The notes under the pieces were generated by a model. The model did no database searches, was not told where the DNA came from, and saw nothing but the letters and a program-made list of their open reading frames with translations. From the NCBI GenBank assembly GCA_965214335.1, contig CBDCBO010000005.1, forward strand, positions 62,001 to 126,000: DNA of 64,000 bases. Direction: 5' to 3'. The number at the start of each line of letters is the position of its first letter. Positions within the stretch are counted from its first letter, which is position 1. The translations under genes and the position numbers were made by a program. Source of the DNA: Velthaea sp965214335. Its GTDB lineage: Bacteria; Vulcanimicrobiota; Vulcanimicrobiia; Vulcanimicrobiales; Vulcanimicrobiaceae. This document shows positions 26,155 to 34,756 of this stretch, in pieces.

Positions 26155-28107
26155 GCGCGTGAGCAGCATGGGAAACGACACGCTGGTTTGGCGCCCGTCG
26201 GCGGTCGCGGCGGCGATCACGATGTCGTAGTTGCGATTGAGCAGCCAGAACGGAATGCCGCCCGGCAGCGTGTAGGCGAGCGCGAACTGGCCGGGGCTGT
26301 TTTGCGGAATCGGAATGAAGCGCCCCAGCGCTCTCGCTTCGACGCCGACGACGTTAACCGAGGTCAGAACGCGCACCACGAGCGGTCCGCCGGCCCGGAT
26401 GTGGCGGTCGTTGAGCTCGACTTCAAGGATGTGCGGCCCATCGGGATTGGTCGGCGCGACGGTCGGCGGGGTAATGATGTATCCGAACGGGTTGGCCGTC
26501 GGAACAGCTTGGGCCGGCGGCGCGGCGACCGGGGCCGGAACAGCCACCGGCGTCGCGACCGGCGGTGCCGAAGCCGGTACCACCTCCGGAGTTGCCGTCG
26601 GCGCCGGTTGGGCCTGCGGCGCTGGAACGGCAGCCGGACTACCGGCGGGAGCCGGAGTGACCGGAACGACGCTTGGAGCCGGCAGTGGGCTCGGGGCGGG
26701 CAGCGGGCTCGGCGGCGCAGTGGGCGCCGGCGCTGGACTGGGCGCCGGCTGCAGCGAACCGGTTGCCGCGTTTGCACTTGCCGGCACGGTCGCCGCGAGT
26801 AGCCCAGCCGCGAGGAGCCCGGCGACCGCCGGCTTACGCACGGTGGCAACGAGCAGAACGAACAACGCGGGGCAAAACGCGAGCGCGATGGCCCCGAGGC
26901 GCAGGGTCGCGCCGCCGGCAACCGGCTCGAGCACATCGAGCATGCCGCGCACCGGCGACGCGAGGGCGGCGGCAAGTAGCGCCTGCGACCACAGCGACCT
27001 CAGGTTGCGGGCAGCCAGCGGCACGATCCACACCGAGTACCACGGATACGCGTTCGGCAGGCTAAACCATGCCGCGAGCGCCAGCGCCGCCGTGCGCTCG
27101 ACCGGAGGCAAGCGGCGCACGGCAGCGATCGTTAGGGCGCCCAGCACCGCCCCGACGGCAAGCGCCGGCAGCCGGCCGGTGTACGTAGCGAGCAGCCCCA
27201 GCGGCGATGCCCAGTTGTTGATCGCTAGGCCGCCCGCTGCCGGAGCGCGGTCGGCGACCGCCGCCAGGCCCAGCGGCAGGTAACCGGCGGCGACGAGCGC
27301 CGTCGCGACGAGCGTCGCCCGGTCGCGCGGCAGCCGCGTCCACAGCAGCAACGCCGGAGCTTTGACCAGCGCCGCGCAGCTCAAGAGGAGCAGCCGCGCG
27401 CGCGGGAGCGCGAAGCCGGCGGCGGCGAACGCCAGCGCGAGCGCGTCGTTGTGGCCCTCGGCCACGCTCCAGACGACGACCGGATTGAGCGCCAAGGCCG
27501 CGCGGACCCGGGGCGCGGCGACGAGCCGCAGCATGCCGGCGACGTACGCCGCGTAGGCCGTAACCGCGGCGATGCGCTGACCGAAAATCTGCCCGCCGGC
27601 CCCGCCGCCGGCGCCCAGCCAATCGGCCATCGCCGCGACGGCGACCGCGAGCGGCCCGTAGACGCAGCGCGGCGGAATGCGGCCGTCCCAAGCTGCGACG
27701 GCCAGCGCCGCCAGCGGATCGGCCGCCGGTGCGGGGTCGTGAGTCCACGGATTGCGGCCGTGCAGCGCCAGGTCGCCGTAATAGGCATAGGCCGTCGCGT
27801 CGGCCGAGAAGAGCACCGGCAGCGCCAACGCGGCGAGCAGCGATCCGCCGCAGGCCAGCACGAGTTGCCGCGTCGTAGGCGGCCGGCGCATCGCCCCCAG
27901 ATAGGCAACCGTGAGGATCGCGAGCGAGACGGCGAGTCCGATGCTCGCCGTCCACCCGGCTCCCGCGCTCGAGGTGAGCACGCCGCTGGGAGCGACGCGT
28001 GCGCGGATCGCGTACGCGCAGAGCAGCGCCGGAATCCAACCGGCGGCATAGACCAACGGGAGCACCGTTGCGGGCTTCTCGCAACCGCCCCGCAAACCCA
28101 CGGCCAC
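26152..28107 (-). CDS. MptB-like polyprenyl-phosphate-dependent mannosyltransferase fused to a C-terminal beta-domain
   Basis: Up to 651 residues. The first about 430 form a multi-pass membrane protein with YYGDLALHGRNPWTHDP, CVYGPLA and EGHNDALAL, the pattern of MptB/DUF2029-type glycosyltransferases that use lipid-linked sugars on the outer side of the membrane. A Pro/Ala-rich linker of about 100 residues follows, then a beta-domain (PHILEVELNDRHIRAGG, VVGVEARALGR, FALAYTLPGGIPFWL, AAATADGR). That domain recurs as the free secreted protein at 31406-31804. The start is uncertain: GTG 28107 lies 1 base from the divergent phosphorylase start, while GTG 28065, after GAGAAG, is a good alternative. 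Confidence 0.83.
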   Translation of the reverse strand: MAVGLRGGCEKPATVLPLVYAAGWIPALLCAYAIRARVAPSGVLTSSAGAGWTASIGLAVSLAILTVAYLGAMRRPPTTRQLVLACGGSLLAALALPVLFSADATAYAYYGDLALHGRNPWTHDPAPAADPLAALAVAAWDGRIPPRCVYGPLAVAVAAMADWLGAGGGAGGQIFGQRIAAVTAYAAYVAGMLRLVAAPRVRAALALNPVVVWSVAEGHNDALALAFAAAGFALPRARLLLLSCAALVKAPALLLWTRLPRDRATLVATALVAAGYLPLGLAAVADRAPAAGGLAINNWASPLGLLATYTGRLPALAVGAVLGALTIAAVRRLPPVERTAALALAAWFSLPNAYPWYSVWIVPLAARNLRSLWSQALLAAALASPVRGMLDVLEPVAGGATLRLGAIALAFCPALFVLLVATVRKPAVAGLLAAGLLAATVPASANAATGSLQPAPSPAPAPTAPPSPLPAPSPLPAPSVVPVTPAPAGSPAAVPAPQAQPAPTATPEVVPASAPPVATPVAVPAPVAAPPAQAVPTANPFGYIITPPTVAPTNPDGPHILEVELNDRHIRAGGPLVVRVLTSVNVVGVEARALGRFIPIPQNSPGQFALAYTLPGGIPFWLLNRNYDIVIAAATADGRQTSVSFPMLLTR

Positions 28108-28108
28108 G

Positions 28109-29431
28109 ATGGATGCAGGCTGGCTCCGGCGCGCGATCGAGGCGAAACGCGACGGCGGAACGATCGACACGGCGACATGGCACCGCCTCATCGGTGACTA
28201 CGTCGACGGCCGGATCGACGATGCGCCGGTCGCGGCGCTGGCCATGGCCTGCGCGATCCAGGGTATGGCCGACGACGAAATACTGGCGCTCACCGATGCG
28301 ATGGTAGCGTCGGGCGACGTGTTGCGCTTGGGCGGCGAGCGGCCGATCGTCGATAAACATTCGAGCGGCGGGGTCGGCGATGCGGTCTCGCTCGTGGTCG
28401 TGCCGCTGGTAGCCGCCTGCGGCGTCGCCGTGGCCAAACTCTCGGGCCGGGCCCTCGGTCACACCGGCGGGACGCTCGACAAACTCGAAGCGATCCCGGG
28501 CGTGCGAACCGGCCTCGCCCCGGCGGTGTTCGCCGCCCAAGTCGAGCGTATCGGCTGCGCTATCGCGGCCCAAAGTGAGCGACTCGTCCCGGCCGACAAG
28601 AAGCTCTATGCGCTGCGCGACCGCACCGGCAGCGTGCCGAGTATCGGCCTCATCGCCGCGTCGATCGTGTCCAAGAAGATCGCCGGCGGTGCGCAGGCGA
28701 TCGTATTCGATGTGAAGCTCGGCAGCGGCGCCTTCATGCACACCGTCGCCGCCGCCGAACGGCTCGCCGGCACGATGGTTCGCCTGACTCAGCGCGGCGG
28801 CCGGCGGGCCAGCGCGATCGTCACCGATATGGATGAGCCGCTCGCGGCCAATATCGGTACCGGTCTGGAGGCAATCGAAGCGCGCGATTTCTTGCGCGGC
28901 GAAACGAGCAGCGCCCGGTTCGCCGGCCTGACCGCCGCGATCGCCGGCGAGATGCTGCGAGTCGGCGGTGTCGCGGAAGCGGAAATCACCGGCCGGCTCG
29001 CGTCCGCACTGCGGGCCGGTAGCGGTTACGAGCGATTCGTGGCGCTCGTCGAAGCGCAGGGCGGTTCGCGCCGGGCGCTTGAGGCCCTGGCACCGGCCGA
29101 TGCGGGCGTCGCGATCCGAGCCACCGACGCCGGTTACGTCGGTGCGATCGCTGCCGTGGCGATCGGGGAGGCGGCTCGCGATCTGGTTGCCGCGGCGGGT
29201 CCGCTGGCCGGCGTTCGGATCGCTGCGCCGGTCGGCACGCCGGTCGATCGCGGCGACCCGCTTGCGTGGCTGTTCGGTGGTCCGGACAGCGAGCTGCGCG
29301 AGCGCGTCGCAGCGGCGTTTACCGTTGAGGCGACGCGCCGGCCGGAGCGGCCGTTGATCGGCGCCGTGCTCCGGGATGCGAGTGCCGGGCAGCCGTCGAA
29401 CCCGGCGAGCAATGAACGGCAGGAACCGTAG
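28109..29431 (+). CDS. pdp: Pyrimidine-nucleoside (thymidine) phosphorylase
   Basis: A 440-residue enzyme cleaving thymidine/uridine with phosphate. The N-terminal IEAKRDGG, the signature KHSSGGVGDAVSL phosphate-binding loop, LSGRALGHTGGTLDKLE, VPADKKLYALRD, FDVKLGSGAFM and GGRRASAIVTDMD are typical. Whether it is thymidine-specific (deoA) or broad (pdp) cannot be settled. ATG 28109 matches the family N-terminus but lacks a ribosome site and is adjacent to the divergent gene, hinting at a leaderless transcript. It overlaps hldD by 20 bases. Confidence 0.94.
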   Translation: MDAGWLRRAIEAKRDGGTIDTATWHRLIGDYVDGRIDDAPVAALAMACAIQGMADDEILALTDAMVASGDVLRLGGERPIVDKHSSGGVGDAVSLVVVPLVAACGVAVAKLSGRALGHTGGTLDKLEAIPGVRTGLAPAVFAAQVERIGCAIAAQSERLVPADKKLYALRDRTGSVPSIGLIAASIVSKKIAGGAQAIVFDVKLGSGAFMHTVAAAERLAGTMVRLTQRGGRRASAIVTDMDEPLAANIGTGLEAIEARDFLRGETSSARFAGLTAAIAGEMLRVGGVAEAEITGRLASALRAGSGYERFVALVEAQGGSRRALEALAPADAGVAIRATDAGYVGAIAAVAIGEAARDLVAAAGPLAGVRIAAPVGTPVDRGDPLAWLFGGPDSELRERVAAAFTVEATRRPERPLIGAVLRDASAGQPSNPASNERQEP

Positions 29432-30455
29432 CCGCACCGTCGTTACCGGTGCGGCCGGCTTAATTGGCAGCGCCCTGGTGTGGCAACTCAACCGCGAAGG
29501 CGTCGATGATGCAATCGTCGTCGACCGGCTCGGCACGAGCGAAAAATGGCGCCATCTCAGCGCACTGCGCTTTAGCGACTATTGCGAAGCCGATGATTTT
29601 TATCCGCGCATCGTGCGCGATCCGCAGGCGTTCGGGCGGATCGGCGCGGTTTACCACTTAGGCGCCTGCTCGTCGACCACCGAGCGCGATGCGGCCTACT
29701 TGGTGCGCAACAACGTCGGTGCCTCGCAAGACCTCGCGCGCTGGGCGCTCGAACGCGACGCGCGCTTCGTGTATGCGTCGTCGGCGGCAACCTATGGTTC
29801 ACGCGAAGCGGAGTTGCGCGAAGATCTCGACCCGCACTCACTACGGCCGCTCAACATGTACGGGTATTCGAAGCATCTGTTCGACTTGTGGGCGCGCCGT
29901 GAGGGCGTGCTCGAACGGGCCGTCGGCATAAAATATTTCAACGTCTTCGGCCCGAACGAAGATCATAAGGGCGACATGCGCAGCGTGGTCGCCAAAGCGT
30001 ACGAGCAGATCGTGCGCGAAGGGCGAATGCAATTGTTCGCCAGTTACCGGCCCGGGATCGCGGACGGTGAACAAACGCGTGATTTTCTGTACGTCAAAGA
30101 CGCCGTCGCGATCACGTCGTTTCTCGGCCGTTCGCCGGCCGCCGCGGGTCTCTTCAATGTCGGCGCCGGTATCGCGCGCACGTGGAACGATCTCGGGCGG
30201 GCGATTTTCGCCGCGCTCGACCGGCCGGCGCGAATCGATTACGTGCCGATGCCCGAATCACTGCGCGAGAAATATCAGTACCATACGCAAGCCATGATCG
30301 ACCGCATACGCGGCGCCGGGTATACGGCGCCGATCACGTCGCTCGAGGCCGCGGTCAACGACTACGTGGGCACTTACCTGGCGACACGCACGCTGCTGGG
30401 CAGCGAGTCGATATGCGAAGACAGCCCGCTGCCGACGTTATCGGCCACGAGGTAA
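29412..30455 (+). CDS. hldD: ADP-L-glycero-D-manno-heptose 6-epimerase
   Basis: A 347-residue extended SDR. VVTGAAGLIGSALV binds NADP, ASSAATYG and MYGYSK carry catalytic Ser and Tyr/Lys, and YFNVFGPNEDHKGDMRSV is highly characteristic of HldD, which epimerises ADP-heptose for LPS inner core. It implies an outer membrane with heptose. The C-terminus is longer than usual (after LEAAVNDYV) and overlaps the convergent GT2 gene by 82 bases. It is translationally linked to the nucleoside phosphorylase, an unusual partner. Confidence 0.93.
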   Translation: MNGRNRSRTVVTGAAGLIGSALVWQLNREGVDDAIVVDRLGTSEKWRHLSALRFSDYCEADDFYPRIVRDPQAFGRIGAVYHLGACSSTTERDAAYLVRNNVGASQDLARWALERDARFVYASSAATYGSREAELREDLDPHSLRPLNMYGYSKHLFDLWARREGVLERAVGIKYFNVFGPNEDHKGDMRSVVAKAYEQIVREGRMQLFASYRPGIADGEQTRDFLYVKDAVAITSFLGRSPAAAGLFNVGAGIARTWNDLGRAIFAALDRPARIDYVPMPESLREKYQYHTQAMIDRIRGAGYTAPITSLEAAVNDYVGTYLATRTLLGSESICEDSPLPTLSATR

Positions 30456-31399
30456 AGCGGCCGGGCTTTAATTTCGTCGTAGATTCGGCCGACGTATTCC
30501 CCGAGAATGCCGATGCCGATGAGCTGCACGCCGCCCAGGAACAGCACGGTCAGAATCGTCGAGGTGTAGCCGGGTTCGTTGTAGTGCAAAAATTTGAGGA
30601 CCAAGATAACGACGGCATACAGAAATGCGAACGTGCTGGTCAAGAACCCGAGGTACGACGCGAAGCGCAACGGGATTTCACTAAACGCCGTGATGCCGTC
30701 GATCGCGAACTTGAGCATCTTCGAGAACGGATACTTGGTTTCGCCCGAGAACCGAGCGTCGCGGTCGTATTCCACGCCGGTTTGGTTGAAGCCGACCCAA
30801 CTGACGAGCCCGCGAATGAAGCGTCCGCGTTCGCGCGTTTGGCGCAACGCGTCGACGACCCGCCGGCTCATCAGCCGAAAGTCACCGGTGTCGACCGGAA
30901 TCGAGACGTTCGTCAGCCGCCGGACGATGCGATAGAACGCCGCCGCGGTCCAGATTTTGAAGCGGCTTTCTCCATTGCGCCGGCGCCGGGTCGCATACAC
31001 GACATCGTAGCCGGCTTGATAGCGCGCCAGGAAGTCGGCGATGAGTTCGGGCGGATCTTGCAGGTCGCCGTCCATCAGCACGACGGCGTCGCCGCGCGAT
31101 GCGTCCAAGCCCGCGGTCGCGGCGATTTGGTGGCCGAAGTTGCGTGAGAGCGCCAGCACGCGCACGTGCGGATCGAGCCGCGCGGCGGCGAACAGCCCAG
31201 CCCGCGTGCCGTCGCGACTGCCGTCGTCGACGCAGATGATCTCGTAGTCCGGCGCTTGGGGCAGCGCACGGACAACCGATGTGATCCGGCGCAACAACTC
31301 ATCGACGTTTCCCGCTTCGTTGAACAGCGGTATCACAACGCTCAGCGTCGCGGCGCAATCCCGCCGAGTGACGAGCGCTGCAGGGGTAGAATCATTCAC
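30374..31399 (-). CDS. Polyprenyl-phosphate glycosyltransferase, GtrB/DPM1-like with two membrane helices
   Basis: A 341-residue GT2 protein. LSVVIPLFNEAGNVDELLRR, IICVDDGSRDGT, SRNFGHQIAATAGLD, LMDGDLQDPPE and FSGETKYPFSKML match GtrB/dolichol-phosphate mannosyltransferase relatives, followed by two transmembrane helices (IPLRFASYLGF... and ...LGGVQLIGIGILGEYVG). It would charge undecaprenyl phosphate with a sugar for outer-face glycosyltransferases such as the MptB-like and GT39-like proteins nearby. GTG 31399 follows GGAG at 9 bases and is directly adjacent to the divergent start at 31400-31406. Confidence 0.93.
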   Translation of the reverse strand: MNDSTPAALVTRRDCAATLSVVIPLFNEAGNVDELLRRITSVVRALPQAPDYEIICVDDGSRDGTRAGLFAAARLDPHVRVLALSRNFGHQIAATAGLDASRGDAVVLMDGDLQDPPELIADFLARYQAGYDVVYATRRRRNGESRFKIWTAAAFYRIVRRLTNVSIPVDTGDFRLMSRRVVDALRQTRERGRFIRGLVSWVGFNQTGVEYDRDARFSGETKYPFSKMLKFAIDGITAFSEIPLRFASYLGFLTSTFAFLYAVVILVLKFLHYNEPGYTSTILTVLFLGGVQLIGIGILGEYVGRIYDEIKARPLYLVADNVGSGLSSHIDSLPSSVRVAR

Positions 31400-31405
31400 G
31401 TGCCG

Positions 31406-31804
31406 ATGTTCTCCGTCATCCGACTCGCCTTCATGCTGGTTGCAGGTGTAACGCTAACGCTGACGCCGCCGTCGTTCGCCGAGTCGCCGGCGCCTCCCAG
31501 CCCGGCGCCGATTCATGGGATGCCTCAGATTCTATCGGTCGATATCCCGATCGACCGCGACTTCCACGCCGGTCAGACCGTGCGCGGGTCGGTGACCACT
31601 TCTCCCAATGTCGGCTATGTGGAAGCGCGAATCGAGTATCGCAACACGCCCTTACATCACGATGGGGAAGGCAAGTTCTCGTTGGTCTACACGATTCCGT
31701 GGTGGCTGCCGCCGTGGTTGCGCCATCAGTGGACGGTGCAGATCATCGCGCGCTCCGTCGACGGGGTCGAAGTCAAGCAAGCGTTCCCGGTCCGCGTCCA
31801 TTAG
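31406..31804 (+). CDS. Small secreted beta-domain protein related to the C-terminus of the MptB-like glycosyltransferase
   Basis: A 132-residue protein with a signal peptide (FSVIRLAFMLVAGVTLTLT, cleavage near SFA-ESP), a short Pro-rich spacer and one beta-domain: PQILSVDIPIDRDFHAGQ, VGYVEARIEYR, FSLVYTIPWWLPPWL, AARSVDG-like strand and PVRV at the end. The order of motifs (IL-V, AGQ/AGG, VEAR, F-L-YT-P, WL, DG) is the same as in the last 95 residues of the protein at 26152-28107. GTG 31400 is an alternative start. It is divergent from the GtrB-like gene. Confidence 0.75.
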   Translation: MFSVIRLAFMLVAGVTLTLTPPSFAESPAPPSPAPIHGMPQILSVDIPIDRDFHAGQTVRGSVTTSPNVGYVEARIEYRNTPLHHDGEGKFSLVYTIPWWLPPWLRHQWTVQIIARSVDGVEVKQAFPVRVH

Positions 31805-31941
31805 CCGGCAGCATTCTCATCCAGCGCCAAGCCGGACACCCCAAGCGGGCGTCGTTTCAAATGCGGTTCAGCGGCGAATTCATTCGCGGACCGCTAGCGA
31901 CCGGCCCAAATACGAGACAAGCCCCGAGGCCGGCCTCGGCT

Positions 31942-33666
31942 TTACCGAATGTCCAGCATAACGTCCGTACTCGGGCCGGTTGGGAACGGCTCGAAACCAA
32001 GGCTAACGGGACGCGCTCGAAGCGTATACCGGCCCGGAAGGCGCGGCATGACGACTGTGCCGGTCGCCAGCGCACTCGAGGTGGGCTCGGGCGAGCCGGC
32101 CAGATACAAGTTTTGTTCGGCTCCGCTACGGCCGAAGCGATCGACGATGCGTACCGCGATCCGGATTTGGCCGGTATAGACGCCGCTCGCGTATCCATAG
32201 AGTCGTGACGTGCCGTCATTGCGCACGACGGCCGACATGATGACCGCTTGGCCAGCGCGGGCCGGCTGCGGCGCCGCGAACGGCACAACGTGAGCGGCCA
32301 GCCCGCGCCGGTAGGCCGCACCAAGCGTCATATTCCAAGCGAAGTCTTTCACGTATGCCGCCAGCGCGTTGCGCTCGATTTGGTTGTCGCTCACGCGCCA
32401 CAGACGTTCGGGAACAGCGTCGATGCTGACCGGTACGGCATTCCAGTCAGCGCCGCCCGCGCCCGAATTCGCGCCGGCGAACTGCACGCACACCGACCAG
32501 CCCAACGCCGTCGCGAACACGGCGGAGCCGGCTCGCCGGCGCAGGGTTCGCGGGCGGTGCGCCGATGTACCGGGACGGAACGCAACGAGCAGGCCGGTTA
32601 CGGCGGCGACGTCGGTCAGGAAGCGCGGCCCATACGTGTAGCCCCCCCACCATTGCGTGTAACCGGCATAGCTCACGACCAGCGCCGCTGCCGCACCGGC
32701 CAAAAGCATCAATAAGCGCGCGTCGGCGCCGGGCGTCCGCGCGGCCCGAACGGCTCCGGCCGCCGCGTACAGCGCGACCGGACAATACACCAAGAACCCC
32801 CGGCTGGGGCTAACGAGCAAGCCGGCCAAATTGCCGGCGATCGCCGGCGGTGAAGCGCTGAACGAACCCAGGTTCACCGCATATCCGCCCACGAGCGAAT
32901 GGAAAAAGTAGCCATTCCAGAGCAGCCCCGGCAAGCTGCCGGCGGCCGCCGCCACGACCGCGAGCGCGCCGCGGCCGCGAAATGTGACCAAGGCGAACGC
33001 GATGCCGGCCAGCGTGAAAACCAGCGCCGTCGGCCGCACGACGGGCAAAAACCCCGCGGCGAGTCCGGCGCAGCCGAGCCAGATCTGCGTCTGCGCGGCG
33101 TCCGCGCTGCGGGTCGCCCGGAGCAGCGCATACACCATGACCAGCACGCACAGATTCACTGGACCATGCTGCCATAGCGCCTGCGACCCGATCGTCCACA
33201 TCGGCGTCGCGAGCGCGAACACACCGGTGGCGAGCGCGGCCCGGACCGGCCCGGCAAGCAACGTCGCACACTGCTCGAACGCCACGACCGCCAGCGCGGC
33301 GAGCACTGCGGCGACGACCTTTTCGTCGCGCCGGCGCTGCGGCTCGAAGCCCGGTGAAGTGAGGTCGGGCGGGGCGCCGCGGGCTTCATCCACCGCCCAG
33401 ATCGCGGCGTAGAGCGGAAACGCCAAGATGGCGGTACCGACCGGAAAGACGGAGGTCAGATGCCCGTTGGGTGCTTCGGTGAAGGCGTATTGGCCGCCCA
33501 GCGGCGCGAAGTAGCTGCCGCGAAACGGGTCGAGGTCGAGCCGGTGACGTTCGAGCAAATTGAACGCCAGCACCGATGTGGGCGCGCTATCGAACGAGCC
33601 CATCGTTTGGCCGTTCGAAAGATAGAGCGTCAGGGCGAGGCAAAAGACCGCTGCGCCGAGCAGCAT
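31942..33666 (-). CDS. GT39-like multi-pass membrane protein with C-terminal beta-domain
   Basis: A 574-residue protein. An N-terminal helix is followed by an extracytoplasmic loop with GSFDSAPTSVLAFNLLERH and YFAPLGGQYAFTEAPNGHL, then about ten hydrophobic helices and YTQWWGGYTYGPRFLTDV, a layout seen in GT39/dolichyl-P-sugar-dependent transferases and related membrane proteins. The last 120 residues look soluble (AGQAVIMSAVVRNDG, IRIAVRIVDRFG, LPGRYTLRARPV), probably an Ig-like domain. It is the third gene of the lptD-CBM protein-GT run, 26 bases after its neighbour. Confidence 0.75.
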   Translation of the reverse strand: MLLGAAVFCLALTLYLSNGQTMGSFDSAPTSVLAFNLLERHRLDLDPFRGSYFAPLGGQYAFTEAPNGHLTSVFPVGTAILAFPLYAAIWAVDEARGAPPDLTSPGFEPQRRRDEKVVAAVLAALAVVAFEQCATLLAGPVRAALATGVFALATPMWTIGSQALWQHGPVNLCVLVMVYALLRATRSADAAQTQIWLGCAGLAAGFLPVVRPTALVFTLAGIAFALVTFRGRGALAVVAAAAGSLPGLLWNGYFFHSLVGGYAVNLGSFSASPPAIAGNLAGLLVSPSRGFLVYCPVALYAAAGAVRAARTPGADARLLMLLAGAAAALVVSYAGYTQWWGGYTYGPRFLTDVAAVTGLLVAFRPGTSAHRPRTLRRRAGSAVFATALGWSVCVQFAGANSGAGGADWNAVPVSIDAVPERLWRVSDNQIERNALAAYVKDFAWNMTLGAAYRRGLAAHVVPFAAPQPARAGQAVIMSAVVRNDGTSRLYGYASGVYTGQIRIAVRIVDRFGRSGAEQNLYLAGSPEPTSSALATGTVVMPRLPGRYTLRARPVSLGFEPFPTGPSTDVMLDIR

Positions 33667-33692
33667 CCGGCGGCCCGGCGGCCCGGTCTGCG

Positions 33693-34754
33693 TTACGGGC
33701 GCGGCGTGGGTGACGGCTGCGGTACGCCGGGATTCTTGATCGCCGACGGCAGATTTCCGAACGGGTTGGGGTTGAATGGCGTGGGAATGTTATCCGGCCC
33801 GACTTGCGGCTGGTTCGGGTTCTCATCGGACCACCGGTAGACGGTGTCCTTGGTGCTCTTCGCGTCGACTTCCGCAACGAAGAACGGGTGCGGGTCGTCC
33901 TGCAGTCCGTCTTCGCCGACTTCGACTGAGGTCCACGTGCCGCGCGTATACCGGTACGCGAACTTCGTTCCGGATGCGTAGGTTCGCGTGAGCCGGTAGT
34001 GCAGCGCATCGATGCGATCCATCTTCATGGCATTGGGCACCCAGCCGCTGGCGTCGGTCGTCACGTACACGCTGTCCGTCAGCGGCGTGTTGGGCGGAAC
34101 TTGCACGAAAAAGGTTACCGCGACGGGCCGGCCGGTCAACCGGCGTCCGCCCTGCAATTCGGGCGCCGCAACCTTCGGCGAACCGGCGACGACGAAGGCA
34201 TGCGCCTGGGCGTAGCCCTGCTGAGCGGCCTGGTCCTGGGCCAGTTTGCGCTTCGTGAGCGCCAGCTCAACGATGGCACCGGACTGCGGGTCGAGCGTCG
34301 CTCGTCCGTAGATGCCGGGCGACGGTTCGAGCCGGGTCGGTCCGCCGGTATCGTAATCGACAAGCCGCATCGCCGGAGCGGCCCGAAATGCGTCGCTGGT
34401 CGTGAAGAAAACGTAGCCGTCGCGCAAGTCGAGCAACTGGCCGGTGAACCGGATCAACGCGCCGGCGGGCCGGGTCGGCGGCGCGGTCAGCGATGTTCCG
34501 GCCGGAGTCGCCGCCCCCGGTACCGCCGGAAGCGGCGCTGTCGTGGGACTCGCGGAGACCTGTGGAGCGGGCAGCCCGGGGGCCGTGAGTTGGGGCACCG
34601 GTGTGATCGGCACCGGCGCTCCCGGTGACGGCCCCGGCGGACCCGCCGGCGGGCTGCCGGGACGCGGAACCTGCTGCGCCGGTGCCATCGTCATCGCGCT
34701 CAGCAGAGCCACGGCGCTCAAGATCGTCGCAATACCCAGGCGGATCGACCCCAC
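33693..34754 (-). CDS. Secreted Pro-rich protein with starch-binding-like (CBM20) domain
   Basis: A 353-residue protein beginning at GTG 34754, 2 bases after the LptD-like stop. A signal peptide (GIATILSAVALLSAMTMAPA) is followed by about 70 Pro/Gly/Ala-rich residues, a beta-rich middle domain (ALIRFTGQLLDLRDGYVFF, YGRATLDPQSG) and a CBM20/48-like domain: VTFFVQVPPNTPLTDSVYV, then TDASGWVPNAMKMDRID, YRLTRTYASGTKFAYRYTRG and TWTSVEVGEDG. A second Pro/Asn-rich tail ends the protein. It may bind glucan-type surface polysaccharide. Position after lptD suggests an envelope role. Confidence 0.7.
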   Translation of the reverse strand: MGSIRLGIATILSAVALLSAMTMAPAQQVPRPGSPPAGPPGPSPGAPVPITPVPQLTAPGLPAPQVSASPTTAPLPAVPGAATPAGTSLTAPPTRPAGALIRFTGQLLDLRDGYVFFTTSDAFRAAPAMRLVDYDTGGPTRLEPSPGIYGRATLDPQSGAIVELALTKRKLAQDQAAQQGYAQAHAFVVAGSPKVAAPELQGGRRLTGRPVAVTFFVQVPPNTPLTDSVYVTTDASGWVPNAMKMDRIDALHYRLTRTYASGTKFAYRYTRGTWTSVEVGEDGLQDDPHPFFVAEVDAKSTKDTVYRWSDENPNQPQVGPDNIPTPFNPNPFGNLPSAIKNPGVPQPSPTPRP

Positions 34755-34756
34755 GG

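Noticed and set aside
26500..26800. Repetitive sequence in the MptB-like gene
   Set aside because: It is the Pro/Ala linker coding region, not a CRISPR array or mobile repeat.
27062..29536. 824-codon minus-strand frame
   Set aside because: Antisense to the phosphorylase and out of register with the MptB-like protein; Arg-rich composition, no domain.
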